Origin: Thinopyrum elongatum
Lineage: Eukaryota; Streptophyta; Magnoliopsida; Poales; Poaceae
Length of the DNA stretch: 64,000 nt
Assembly: GCA_011799875.1 (NCBI GenBank)
Contig: CM022302.1
Location: 302,013,048-302,077,047 of the forward strand
Reading direction: 5' to 3'
The position numbers were made by a program, and so were the translations under genes. Of this stretch, positions 1-12,684 are shown in pieces. The stretch's first letter is position 1, and each line of letters begins with the position of its first letter. Below the pieces are notes generated by a model. That model ran no database searches, was not told where the DNA came from, and saw nothing but the letters and a program-made list of their open reading frames with translations.

Positions 1-148
1 TGACCATAATGGTCCTACTTGTGTAAGACGATATGTATGGATGTAAGACTCTTGTTATTCAGCTTCTGTGTGTTCAGTGAGCATTGATCTCTAGGATCAC
101 TGTACACGTGCATTCGGTGATCACGACTTATGAGTCGGGGTCCCCACA
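1..148 (+). repeat. E1 5' LTR, last 148 bases
   Basis: This matches 8076-8223, the end of the 3' LTR, over its whole length and ends in ...ccccaca. The 3' copy ends in ...ccccata, so its terminal CA has decayed. Confidence 0.9.
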
Positions 149-152
149 GAGC

Positions 153-165
153 TGGTATCAGAGCC
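153..165 (+). other. E1 primer-binding site
   Basis: The sequence tggtatcagagcc lies four bases after the LTR end. It is the usual plant initiator-Met tRNA primer site for minus-strand cDNA synthesis. Confidence 0.8.
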
Positions 166-3100
166 ATCCTAACTGTAGGAAGCCTTAGTTAGCATGGTCG
201 TTAGTTAGGGTAAAACTATTTTCAAAACTATCACTAATTTTCAAAAACTATCTATACTTCTCTTCCCTTCTGAGTTTTTCGAAAGCTAAGATATATTTTC
301 CTTATTGATCTCTTCCCTTTCAAATTTTTTGTAAATGGTCGCTAGAATCCTTATGCCCCTGACCACGGGATTCCTTGTAATCCTCGTGGATAATCTAGAA
401 GGAAGACACCTTACCAAACATTCACCCACATCTTCTAAACACAAGTTTGGCGACACCACGATAAGAAAGAAGACACCTTCTCAAGGATTGAGGAAACCAA
501 GACTCGGAAGATGGTGACACCCTTGACGTTGCCCCAGGATAATGCAACCTTGTCCTATGACGATCAGGGTCTAAGATATCCAAGATCATGATATACATTG
601 CTAATAGCGCAACCATGTCCTTACCGTTGTTGTATCGACAACCACCGGTGGATGAGAACCTCGCCATTTGGTCCACCTCACTATAGTGAGCAGAAAAATG
701 GTTTTCTTCATCCCCCGCTCTTGGTGTCGATGTTGTCATCAACGTAACCGACATGTTGGACCTCTACTATGCATTGTTAATGTCATTGCATAAAGGATTG
801 CCTACCTGGTACCCTCGACGCCTTAGAAGGCAACAGGGATCGTCATGATTAAGAAGACAACAGAAGATCGAGTCAATGCCAGCTACGAGGAACCACCTTC
901 ACCACATCAGCTCATCAGGCAAGAAGTTGTTGAAGATTCTTCAGGCCCAACCCGGATCATTTCATCGAACAACTACAAGAGACGTAGCGACACCTGAGGA
1001 AAACACAGAAGACTGCACGAGACACGAAGCAAGCACGATTACTGAGTCCGAGAACCCCTAGGGTAGGATGAGTCATGTACCCCCTATGCGCAGTCGAGTC
1101 CGCGTGATGGTTCAAATGGAACCATGTTCTGTGTTGCTTGTTTTTATTTGTTTGTGTTTTGATATAAGTCGCCCTTTCGCCCTAGGCAATAACTACGCGA
1201 CTATATCACCTGCCTTATCTTGTTGTTTGAGTTTGGCCCTTTCGGCACTTGTTTGTTTGCACTTGCACTATAGAACCCCCTCTAGGCACCTCCTCTATGC
1301 TACTTTTCCCTCTCATCTCTCTCATTAACTGAAGACTAGCAAGACAGGATGCACCAAGGATTACACCTCGGCAACCAACTAGCACTGAAGACTTTTGCTA
1401 CAGCCTCCTCGACCAAGTGCTACCCCGTAGAGTTATGTTACCCCTCAAGACTGGAAACCCATCCCTAGACCCTTCAAGACTTCACGAGAGACCCCCAGCT
1501 CGAATCCTTAACCATGTGCTTAACCCACAGAATTGCAAGAGGACCAGTTGAGCCTCAGCAACCTTTGCTTAGTACAGGGTTCATTATGGAACTAGTGGAC
1601 ATAGCGAACTAGCACATTATCATCCTAAGATAGCACCAGAACTGACGATGCCATAGGGAAGATCAAGTTGAGGATATAGGAATAGAGGACAAATGACTTG
1701 ACGAGTTTATATCAGTGACCTTGAGGAATTATCTGAGACTCTTTGGTGCATTATAAGGCTTTCATATTGGTAGATGAACTTGGTGGGATCGTGTTCATAG
1801 AGTAGCGTAACTTTCATCACCCTGGAGTAAATTGGATTTAGTAGGACAATTATGATCGCAAGCTGAAATTCTTGGAGGTATAAGGATTTGACTTAGCCAG
1901 GTGATATTGATAGAAGATAGTTGACATTACAATAATGACTTGGGGGAGCATGTAGGAATTCTCGTTGGACATGAGATTCGGATTAAACAGGTGATCCTGG
2001 TGGAGTATAGGCGTTGAGTAAGTCTACATGGTTCAGAGTAAATTGGATTTAGACTGATGATCTCGATCATGATACCATGTTTCTTGGTGGATGATAAACT
2101 AGGAGATTGGATTAATTGTCGGAGTTGATTTAGGGATCCATATAAGCTTGACATAGGAGTTTATCAGATCACGATAATGGAAATTGGTGGAATGACTATA
2201 GTAGAGATAGCCCTTTCAAGTATTTGGGGATTATAGGACATTAGAAGGTCATGTGGAACTCCATAGACATCGGATTTGTAGAATTAATGAATTACTTAGT
2301 GACTGATGGAAGTTAATGGGCTGTTGGAGTTGATACATAGGAAGGAAACATGATCTTGGATTGGAATACGACGTGTTTCCTTAGGATAGAGATGCACTAT
2401 CATGGACCTTGGATGAATAGGTTGAGCACTTGGATTGTCATGTTTAATTCAAACTTATCAACTTGTATGTTCTGATTTTTGCATAGATATGAGTTTGGAG
2501 ATAGTGGACATGTGTGGTTTTGTTAGACCTCCTTTCGGGAGCCATGAGGATATGAATAACATGAGTGATGATTGGAGTTGACCTATACGAGATGATGCTT
2601 TTGGTGGTATAAGGTGATTTGTTTAGAGGACTAGATAGAACAATTGGCATCTCAGAAACTGTGCTCAAGGATAAGATGATAAACGTTCACTCGCACACTA
2701 GAATCCTTGAAACCCTTAAACCCTTCCAAGCCACAACATGGTCAGATCATGACCATGGACTTTGGCTCTAGGTCGAGAAGACTTTGGCCAATACTCAACC
2801 GAGACCAGCACCAATACCCCAGCCTACCTTATGTACCCCATAGACTTCATGGAGTACTTGGACAAGTTGGTTGTCATCTTTATTTTGGTAACGTACTTGT
2901 CTACCCGAAGACGGAAGAAGAGCTGTCTAGCTGGTTAAAGAACATTTGAAGACTACCATGTCAAGGAGGAAGAACTATACCAACCACCGTCATCCAGAAG
3001 TAAACTTTCGCGTCGAAGACCATGTGTATCTGCAAGCCACTCCTCTCAAAAGAACCAAACATTTCCATGTCAAAGGGAAGCTCACACCAAGATTATCATC

Positions 3101-3470
3101 CCTCTTCGAGATCACTGCAAGACAAAGAGAAGACCATTGCCAACTGGAGTTGCCACCTGAGTTATCCTATGTGCACAACGTTTTCCACATGACACAACTC
3201 CAGAAGTGTTTCTAACTTCCTAACTAACCCGGTCACTAACAAGGACATCGATCACCGAGCCATCAACCTTCAGCCTGACCTAACCTATGCGAGAGACCCA
3301 TTTGCAACCTGGATCAAGTAGAACGTTATACGCAAAGCTGCACCTTCAAGTACTTCAAGGTTCAATGGAGCACCACACGGAAGCAGAAGCAACATGAGGA
3401 CGTGAATACTACCCCAAATCCAAGTTTCCGTATTCCTTTCCATGCCTAGTTTGGGAATTTCGGGGACGAG
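166..3470 (+). pseudogene. E1 gag-pol remnant, heavily decayed and internally deleted
   Basis: No long frame survives. A short start resembling gag lies at 335. Around 2836-2940 a reverse transcriptase palm remnant is readable only across frames: the stretch before and after the YxDD site is recognisable but the site itself is broken. The frame at 2946-3215 is an integrase C-terminal region with a GKL-P-R core and an ending HNVFHMTQL, typical of gypsy elements. A chromodomain-like tail decays up to about 3450. RNase H and the integrase core are missing between 2940 and 2946, so a large deletion joined RT to the integrase C-terminus. The product cannot be functional. Confidence 0.75.
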
Positions 3471-3477
3471 ATTCTTG

Positions 3478-3492
3478 TAAGGGGGGTAGGTC
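3478..3492 (+). other. E1 polypurine tract
   Basis: A G-rich run (gtaaggggggtagg) sits immediately before the TG of the 3' LTR, the position of the plus-strand primer in gypsy elements. Confidence 0.75.
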
Positions 3493-6400
3493 TGTCACAC
3501 CCTGATTTTCATGCCACTACACTTAAGCTAATAAATCATGACAAAATGTGGTTTGACAAAAACTTTTGAGTGTTTTGTTATTTGCCTTGATTTGGATTTT
3601 TGTGCTATTTTCAAAGTGCTCTAAAAGTCATATAGTAACTTCCATCCCTATACTTCATCACCTTGATCCAGAACCTTGTCCAATGATCATGCCATGTGTA
3701 TAGGACAAAATAGTATTTTCTTGCAAAAATAATTTGGCCAAAAAGTATTTTCTAAATTAGGTTTTCCAAAAACCCCTAAGTTAAAGCTTGAACTACAAGT
3801 ACTTAATTTAGGGTATTAAAAATCTTTCAAAAAATATATTTGACTCCTATTAGATATAGGACACCCAGAAACCACAAAAATATTATTTTAAAAGTTGTTT
3901 TACTATTTTATTTAAAGGCTTTTTCTTAAGGCCAGAAATGGTCTTTAATAAGTTAAAATTATTTTAATGTTTCAAAAATATTTGAGAAAATTTAGGGAGA
4001 CTCAGTGGACATATATTGTCCATATATATGAGTTTCAACACATGGTCATGAACAAAATATTGGTCAAATCCCTCAAGAACCCTTTCTCGATATTTCAAGC
4101 TTTTGAAATATTTACAAAGGAAATATTCTCCATTAAATCCAAGAAAATTCCACCATGTCACAAATGGCCTACTTGATGATCTTGACAAGTCTCATGTCAT
4201 GGAGAATAGTATAACCCCATGAAACCCTCTCAAAACCATTTCTGTCCTTTTCCAAGTTTGAACAACTTTGCACTACTTAACATGTCCAAATGACCTCCAA
4301 GTTGGTACACATGCTAAAATGGTCTAATAATTCATCTAGACCAAGTGGCACAAGTTGGAGAACAAGTTAACTTGATCAAAGCTTGTCAAAACCATCTCTG
4401 TCCAAAACCAAATTTGAGCAACTCTACATTGCCAACTATATCCTTTTGATCTGAATTTCTATGTACATGCTCTAATACCCAAATGATGACACTACACCAA
4501 GTGGTGCCTCAAGGAGAATAGATTTGCACGACTAAATCTTGGAAAATACATTTCTGTTGATTTCTAGGGTTTGCCAAAGTTACATTGGCAACTTTCTTCA
4601 AATGAGCTCAAACTTGGTGACCAACCTCAATACTATATGAAATTTGATGCTATTAAATCTCATGTAAAGGACAAACCATTTACTTTCCAAAAACACCATC
4701 AAACACCTTCTGCTATTTTTCCAAAATCACCATTTTGACCCCTTTCACTATTCTCCTTTTCCCCAACTATTTACCACAGCTTATGCTAACCGCATTCCAC
4801 CTCCAGTAGCTTTCTCTCATCCCCAGCTCAATTATTTGGGGGTGAAAACCTAATTTTTCACCCCTGGGCAACATTGTTTCCTCTCCTTTCCAACCTCACC
4901 TCTCCTCCAGTATTCCACAGAGCATCCAAAGCTCCACCCCACTTCTTTACTTCTCCCTAAACCCCCTAGACACTAATGGTCGCGCCCTACATGCCAAAGG
5001 CATGCCCTGGCATGCAATAGGCGTGCTCCAGAGCGCGCTACAGTGCGCACCCGCACTGTAGCCGCCCCCATTCCGATGCTCCCGACCACCTCGGCTCTCC
5101 CCCGCACGCCAGTCGAGGTCCTCGGCGTCCCCAACACGGAAGCCCTGTCATCTCCCTCCTCTCTCTCCCTCTCTCTCACCTCCTGCGGGCGTGCCCAGAG
5201 CCGCCCGGCACGACCAATGCGCGCGCGGGCTCGTGGCTCCACCAAGCGCTCGCCCTCTCTCTCTCTCCTTCTTTCTGGACTTGGACCATGCCCACGCACG
5301 CCATAGACAACCCCTCACCCTCTCTCCTGGACGCCTGAGTCGTTGTCGCGGCCACCCGTGCGCCGCGTCCACGGTGAGCCACGGCTTGGCTACTTAAGGT
5401 TGTCCCAAGCCTCCCCCAGGATCCCCTTCGCTCTCTCTGCCTCCCAACGACCCCCTAGACCAACCCACTCCCCCTCCCGTGCCTGCTTCCTCCTCCTCTA
5501 CCGCCATTGCCGCCTCGGACCCCCGCTCAAATTCGAGCCGCCCCGGCCTCCCTTCCTCCTCTGAACCAGTCCGCGGCAACCCCCAAGCCTCCACGGACCT
5601 CCCCAACACCCCAGGACCCCTCCTTCGCAGCCAAAACGGGCACCACCACCAAGCCTGCCGCCGCCATCCGCTCCACCCGAAGCCCTGCTCAACTGCGAGC
5701 ACCCGCGCATGCGTGCAGCACATGGACGGGTGCGCCGCATCACGCTGAGTCGGCCGGTGTGCCGGGCGCTGCTGGAGGTGGCCCGTGCCGCCCGGAAGAG
5801 CGCCGGCACCCGCTCGGCCTCACCTCCCCTGCCTCTACTCTATTCGAGCGGGAGGTAGGTGATGGCCTAAGCGTTGGGCCCCGTGTGTCAGCAACCCAGC
5901 GGGCGGGCCCCACCGTTTAAGTGGAGACGGGCAGGGCGAAATTCGCTTCCCCCGTGGCGAGGCTCACTCCTGAAACGAGTCTTCGACATCACCCCCCTGC
6001 CTGCGCGCGGCTGAGCAACTGGGCCGGCCCAGTGGCTATCCAACGCCGAGCGCGCGTTATAAGGTAGATTCCCATTTTCTTTTTCTTTATCCAGCGAACT
6101 TCAAAAATCCCTAAATAATTCAAATGGACTCCAAATTTGATGATTCAAATTTCTAGTAGTTTATAAAATCATGATCTATCTCATGGTGCAGTTTGCACAT
6201 TTTTCTAGAAATTTCTCTTCACAAATATTTATCAAATCCTATTTTTACATTTCTGTGATGAACTTTAGAAAATCACAAAGAGCTCAAAATTGCTCCAAAT
6301 GCCATGATTCTAATTCCTAGATACTTCTAAGTTCATAATTTAGTTTTTGAACATTTTTCAAATACTTTCTGTGCCACATCAAATAATGGTCCATTTCTCC

Positions 6401-8223
6401 ATGTATAGCCAACTTTGCAAATTCCTAGGAAATTCATTTCAACTCCAAATCCAGTGAAACCAATTCCTAGATGCCTCTAAAATCATGACTTGTTAAATGA
6501 GTGCCCTTTCTCATTTTTCAAAAGGATGTTTCTGTAGACCCCTTGCAGATCCATTAAATCCCTTGTTTCCATCATATTGAAATGTCCAAAAATATCCATT
6601 GGTCCAATCCCAATGAAACCACTTTAGTCATTTTTCATATAACCAAAGGTATCCTAGAAAAGTCCAACTCACATTTTTAGAGCACTTTATTTTTGCCTTG
6701 TTGTGTTGCTTATTGTGATTGTTTCCGACTTTAGTTGACGAAGTAGACGGAGTACGTGGAGATGGACCAGAAGAATTGAAGACTTTGCGGAGCCAGGCAA
6801 GCGGCCCTTTGACCATGATACACCTCTCTTGTTCATCGATAATTTTTCCATATGCATGATGACGTTGTTGATTATGAGCTTGATATAATCGTTGCATTGA
6901 TGCATGCCCATTGGTACTTGCATGTTCGTAGCACTACCTTGTGCTAGAGATGCGATAAAAAATACTTGATATTGATGCATGATGTTGAATCTATGCCATG
7001 ATCATTTCTTGGTTACAATCCTTTGGAAACCCCATCGGGTGCCCCTAATGCCCGTGGGTAATATTGAACTAGGTCACCACTTGATGAAGAAGTGGTGCAC
7101 CGAAGCAAGTGAATATGTGTTGTTTACAGAGACGGATTAGATTTAAGATTTGTTGACCGTCCCAACCAAACATGCGCAACCACTCTACCCTTATATGGGA
7201 AAGGGCATTATTGATTACCTAGTTCATGCTAGCATGGATGCCCGCATTATTAGTGACAGGAGTGGCGTGGTCACTCCCGGGACGGGGTCATGCTTGGATA
7301 GGCGGCCATGACTATTTTCACAGGGCACTGGACACATCGTTGGTCCCTTCGTGTAGATGTGAAATGAGAAAGGGCAGAGTCCCAAGATCTTTATGATTAT
7401 ACACGAGGGATGTGTACCAACGAGTGGACTCTATGTTAGTCATGGCTAGGGAAAGGTAGTGATCGGGTGCTTCCCCCGAGTACTTGAGGTACTGCGGGGT
7501 CGTGGATAACACGAAAGCTTCCCGGATCTTGTGGTTAAAGTGTGCAACCTCTGCAGAGTGTCAAACTATTCGAATAGCCGTGTCCACGGTCAAGTACAGT
7601 TGGGTGGTGCTGCTTAGACTATGTCCATATGTTTATGAAAAACAACACAGATTGAAAATGTTGATGAGAATCACGATGAGTTGGAGATTGAGTTGCGTGA
7701 AACTCCTTCTCAATATTGAGATCTATAATCCCTTGATTCATGATCATAGACGCATTATTAACACCACAAGTATCAATCATACTTGCATGAGAAACACTAA
7801 CATACCACCAACATGCCAACATAGTGATATTATCATGCATATGTCATTTTATTACCATTCATGGGTTGCTTGCGAGTACATTCAAAGTACTCATTGGCTT
7901 GCCACTAGTTATTTTATTGGCCATGCATGAAAGAATAGGAGTAAGATAAAGATTTCTTTGGTGACGAACATGCGAGCTAGGACACTTCCCAGTCAGAATG
8001 CTTGTAGGGTTAAGGCAGATGGCATGGGTCCAAGTTGTCATTGAAGATTTCCGCTGCGATGATATACTCAAGACTTGACCATAATGGTCCTACTTGTGTA
8101 AGACGGTATGTATGGATGTAAGACTCTTGTTATTCAGCTTCTGTGTGTTCAGTGAGCATTAATCTCTGGGATCACTATACACATGCATTTGGTGATCATG
8201 ACTTATGAGTCGGGGTCCCCATA
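3493..8223 (+). repeat. E1 3' LTR, about 4.7 kb
   Basis: It begins tgtcacaccc after the polypurine tract and ends in the sequence shared with the 5' LTR. It is very long for an LTR. An AT-rich first part (3500-4900) is followed by a GC- and CpG-rich block (about 4970-6060) and then AT-rich sequence again. A TATA-like ttataagg lies at 6057-6064 at the end of the GC block and could mark the promoter. Open frames in the GC block (5043-5920, both strands) are by-products of base composition, not genes. Confidence 0.8.
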
Positions 8224-9682
8224 GGAGGTCCCCAAACAAATGGTGCATTCTTCTTACTCAATGCATACAGTGGTGTTGTAATAGTGCTAATGTCCTTAAC
8301 AAATCAATGACAGAAACCGGCTAGGCCAAGGACACTACACACTTGTTACAAATTGGTTGGTTGTGGCCAAGTTTTAATTGCGTCAATTTTAGACTCATCA
8401 ACTTGAACACCCTTAGAAGACACAACAAATCCTGAGAAAACAAGCTTGTCAACACCAAAAGTGCATTTTTCCATATTCGCATAAAGACGCTCCTTTCTAA
8501 GAACTTGCAAGACGTCCCTAAGATGAATGACATGATCTTCAAGAGATTGTCTAAACACAAGTATATCATCAAAGTATACCACAACACATATGCCAATGTA
8601 TTTGCTAAGAACATAATGCATCACACGCATAAAAGTGCTATGTGGTTCGGATAAGCCCATAGGCATGACTAACCATTCATGCATGCCAAATTTGGTTTTG
8701 AATGCCATTTCCATTCATCACCCTCTTGAATGCAAATTTGATAGTAGCCACTTTTAAGGTCAATTTTTCTGAAAATGGTGGCTCCACTAAGTTCATCTAG
8801 CATATCATCAAGGCGTGGAATGGGATGTCTATAATGAACGATGATAGCATTTATGGATGGCAATCTTAACACATGCAAAAACTAACATCTTTCTTAGGCA
8901 CAAGAATAGCCGGAACGACACATGGACTTAAGTTCTCGCGTACATACCCATTTTCCATGAGATGTTGGACTTGTCGTCGGATCTCTTTGGTCTTGTCGGG
9001 GTTGACACAGTATGGTGCCTTGTTAGGTAAACATGCATCGGGGATGACGTCGATGTGGAGTTCCATTCTGCGATGTGGAGCAAGTCCGGGAGGTAGCCCA
9101 TCGAGGAACACGTTCGTGAATTCTTGCAAGAAATGGGACAACACAAAAGGTAGATGTCATGAAGTCTTAGTCCTCATCGCCTCATCTTTGCACACAAGTA
9201 CAAAGTGAAGAACACTCAATGGGGTCTGACTCACATCCATCATGTCTCTTTTTGTGGTTGAAAGCACTAATTTTTTCTTGTCGCTCATCGTGGATTCGCT
9301 CAATTTTGGCCTATGGTGCTCACTCTCTTTTTGGTGGTTCACTCGCTCACTAGAATCTCCATGATGGGTAGATGCTTGCTTGTCGGCGATCACTTGACTT
9401 GGTGACATGGGTCGTAGCACATACTCCTTTCCCTTAATCTTAAAGCTATAGTGATTGGTTCGTCCATTGTGGATGAAGCTATGGTCGAATTGCCAAGGTC
9501 TTCCTAGGAGGAGGTGGCATACGGACATGGGAACCACATCGCACTCCAATGTGTCTTCGTACGCGCCAATCTTGAAGGACACTTGAACGGTGTGCTTCAC
9601 TTGAATGGTGCCGGAGTTGCTTAGCCATTGGACCTAGTATGGGCGAGGGTGCTTCTTCTTGACCAATTATAGCTTGGTACAT
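8224..9682 (-). pseudogene. E2 pol fragment: protease region and reverse transcriptase
   Basis: Frames at 9682-9157 cover the protease neighbourhood (a GRPWQFD motif is visible). Frames at 9144-8866, 8878-8669 and 8714-8346 together cover reverse transcriptase: an SPCVVPAILVPKKD segment, then a fingers/palm segment with [11 protein letters not shown], then the catalytic YFDD inside VVVYFDDILVF. At least two frameshifts separate these pieces. The reading frame is cut by E1, so thumb, RNase H and integrase are not in the window. The catalytic Asp pair is intact although the frame is not. Confidence 0.8.
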
Positions 9683-11581
9683 AGCTCATCGCTTGCCAAA
9701 TTGTGGCAACTTCCTTCATCGATGATGACCTTGATGGAACATCCATTGATGCCCGCTTTGGTATGGAAGATATGGCATCGTTGATCTTCATCTTGTTGGT
9801 GTTGAAGTGTCAAGACCTTGGAGACAACTAGAGCAGGGCTCGCATCATTTTCAACAAAGACTTGAGCGTCTTCATCTTCGTTCACTTGACGGTGCATGGC
9901 CACGTTCTCAAGTTCTTCCATTTCTTCTTCGCTCATAGAGTCATAGGTGCCGTCATCATTGGCAGTCATGGTGTGTAGAGTGGGGCACTCAAATGTCTTG
10001 TGGCCTCGGCCTTGGCATGTGACGTATTTGATGGAGCTCGTCTTGACGGCCTCATCCGTTGGAGTAGCTGATGATGAAGCTCTTGGCTTATATTTGCATG
10101 TAGTAGGAGGATGAATCAAAGGTGTCGAATATGTCAAAGGTTTCTTGTAGCTTGACTTGTCACTGTTGCTTGGAGAAGCTTTAGTCAAGGTTGACGGTGT
10201 CGTAGTCGTTGGAGCTTGAGTGTATGAACCGTAGGTCTTGGAAGAGTGCTTGGCGTACTTGAGGTCATCTTGTACTTGTCGCTCCACCTTGGTAGCTTGG
10301 TGCACTAGCTTGAGGAGGTTGGTGTACGGCTGGAAGTCGGCGATTTTCTTGACAGGGTGGTTGAGTACATTCAAGAATCGTTCCATAGTTTTCTCCTCAT
10401 CTTCCGTGACATTGACTCGTATCATTGCAATCTCCATCTCTTTGTAATATCCTTCAATGTACCTGGTTCCTTGCTTGAGGAGTTGCAACTTCTTGAAGAG
10501 CTCGCGGCTATAGTATGTAGGCACAAAACACGCTCTCATGGCCTCCTTCATTTGATTCCATGTTGTGATGGGTGGGTTGCCTTTTGCTTGGCGCCGCTCG
10601 ATGACTTGCTCCCACCAAATGAGAACATAGTCTTGGAACTCAAGTAAGGCCATGGCAATCTTCTTTTCCTTTTCATAGTTGTGAAGACGGAATATCTTGT
10701 CGACCTTCAATGCCCATGAGAGGTAGTCTTCGGGATCATTGCTTCCGGAGAACTTAGGCATGTTGAACTTGAGCTTATCGTAGCGTTCCTCTTCATTGTG
10801 TTGGTGGCGATGGCGATGTCACTCTTGGTGTGGGGGATGGTCTCCACTTACTCCTCGTGCTCCGCTTGATTGGCTTGACGTGGAGAATGTGGGATTCGTG
10901 TATGGTTCCTATTATCTTGCGCTCCTCAAGATGTGCGGCTTCTTCTTGTCTCTCTCGTCGGAGGGCCTCTTCTTGTTCATGTACATGGCGGTTGTGCTCA
11001 TTGATGGCGTGAGTTGCTTCATGTAGAGCTCGTTGAGCTTGAAGGGCTTGTTCCTCATGGCATTGATGCTCTTGTCAGAGGACGTCGCCATCTTGGTTTT
11101 TTTGTTCTTGGCGTTGTAGATCTTGCTCTTGGTGACATTGGCGTTCGTGCTCCAAAAGGCGGTCTTGCAAACCATTTCCATGGAATGGATTTTTTGGAGC
11201 CTGATGATCTTCATGGTCTTCGCGACGATGCGAACAAGCATGGGGAAGACTTGCATCTGAAGATGTATCCGAAGAGTGTCGGCTTGAGTGGCGTCGTCTT
11301 GATGATGACGATGTTGAGGAAGCATGATTGACCATCATGGGTTGTAAGTCTTCCATATGTGTTGTCATCTTAGCGTCGAGGTAGTCTCTTGTTCTTTGTT
11401 TGGATTGTCCCAAGTCGGTAGTGAGTTGCTCGATGTGGTCGCTCAATGCTTCGTTCTCTTGATGCAAAGCTCTATGTGCACCAAATAATTGATTTTTGGT
11501 GACGTGGTTGTTCGGCTCCTCTTCTTGCTCGCCGAAGAGTGGGTTAGTAGAAGTGCTCGGCCTATCCATTATCTCAAGCAA
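9667..11581 (-). pseudogene. E2 gag, frameshifted
   Basis: The N-terminal piece (11581-11075, 168 residues) has a coiled-coil-like stretch, then a Ser/His-rich region. The main piece (10761-9667, 364 residues) is a retrotransposon gag domain with PEDYLSW, a WW pair and a YYKEMEIAMIR stretch. A CCHC zinc knuckle near residue 246 has lost its first Cys (Tyr in its place). The protein would form the virus-like particle. A frameshift near 10770-11075 splits it. Its C-terminus runs into the protease motif, where the usual D-G-G-S reads D-E-G-S. Confidence 0.8.
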
Positions 11582-12684
11582 ATATGTGAGTGGAAGAAAG
11601 GAAAGAACTAGACCAAATGTACCTTATCCAATGTTGAAGATGGATCGATGATCACTCAATATGGTATTATGGAAGTAGCACAATTGGTACCGGATCTTGT
11701 CAATCTCATGCCTACACAAGTTAAGCTTTTGGAGTAGCTTGGTGAGGATGCTGACACAAAATTTATGTAATTGTTAGCAAGATTCAATAGTGTTGAAAGA
11801 GATTCACAAATTTGCAGGTGAAACCAGTAGACCAATAACAATGAGTGGCACACGGAAACACACACATGAATAGATAAGTGGGGTCGTGCAACCAAGAAAT
11901 GAGCGCAAAATGTGGAATCCACGAAAAAATGCTCTTGTTGCAAAACTCTTGAGAGACGTTAGCACAATTGTTCCATAAGCAAGATACAACACTTGTGAAC
12001 AAACCCTATGAGAAGCGACACGTAACGACTTACTATCCCGATTAAGCTATGTATGTATGGTTCCCACAGCACTCTCATGATGATCCAAGATGATCAAGTA
12101 TGGCAATTTGATATGCAATGTTGTGATGCTATGTCTATTGCTTACAAGCTCTTTGTTTTTCTCTTTGCTTCAAAGATTTTCTCTCTTTTGACATTTGTCT
12201 TTGGCCACTTATGCGAAATGCTCGAACCAAGATAGCAATTATGTATATGTGGGAACAAATTATCACACAAGAGATGATACGATCATCTATGCACGCTATG
12301 ATAACTATGCGGAACGGTATCACTAAAGTGCACAAGTAACCTTGCCCGGCAATACTCAGTGGCTAGTCTCGATAGGAAAGTGACGCAAAATTGGCTCGGG
12401 GTTAACAATGCAATGGCAAGGAAATGTACAATGATGTCGTCAAAGTTACCATCCTTGCTTACGGTTGCGGTGTCAAAAGGTGAAGTGGTTGTTGTCGATG
12501 ACGAGTCCGTGGCAAAGATGAGTGGCGGCAGCGTCGAGGATGAACCACAAACTCAAATTCTCAAATGGCAAACATGGCAAAATTGCGGTTAGGTTGCGGA
12601 AGTTCGTGGTGGTGTGCGGAAGAAAAGGTGGAAACCGGTCAAAATTGGCAAAATTGGGTGGTGGTGGTGATGTTTGTTGCGCAG
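11582..12684 (-). other. E2 leader, gag-proximal part
   Basis: This is non-coding sequence between the E2 gag start and the E3 insertion. With 26007-26366 on the far side of E3 it makes a leader of about 1.5 kb. The part near 12440-12684 is rich in G-rich runs. I see no gene. Confidence 0.6.

Larger units (their letters stand above)
1..8223 (+). mobile_element. E1: gypsy LTR retrotransposon, 5' end beyond window
   Basis: The element runs on the plus strand from the last part of its 5' LTR through a decayed internal region to a complete 3' LTR. An initiator-Met-type PBS follows the 5' LTR and a polypurine tract precedes the 3' LTR. The last 148 bases of both LTRs align with 8 differences, all transitions. 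Integrase C-terminal and chromodomain-like remnants suggest a chromovirus of the Tekay/Del type (inference). It is inserted in the reverse transcriptase region of E2; the right flank is ggagg, and the left TSD lies outside the window. Confidence 0.85.

Noticed and set aside
5043..5920. Several overlapping long open frames on both strands
   Set aside because: They lie in the CpG-rich block of the E1 LTR, overlap in many frames and show only low-complexity Ala/Arg/Pro/Ser composition.
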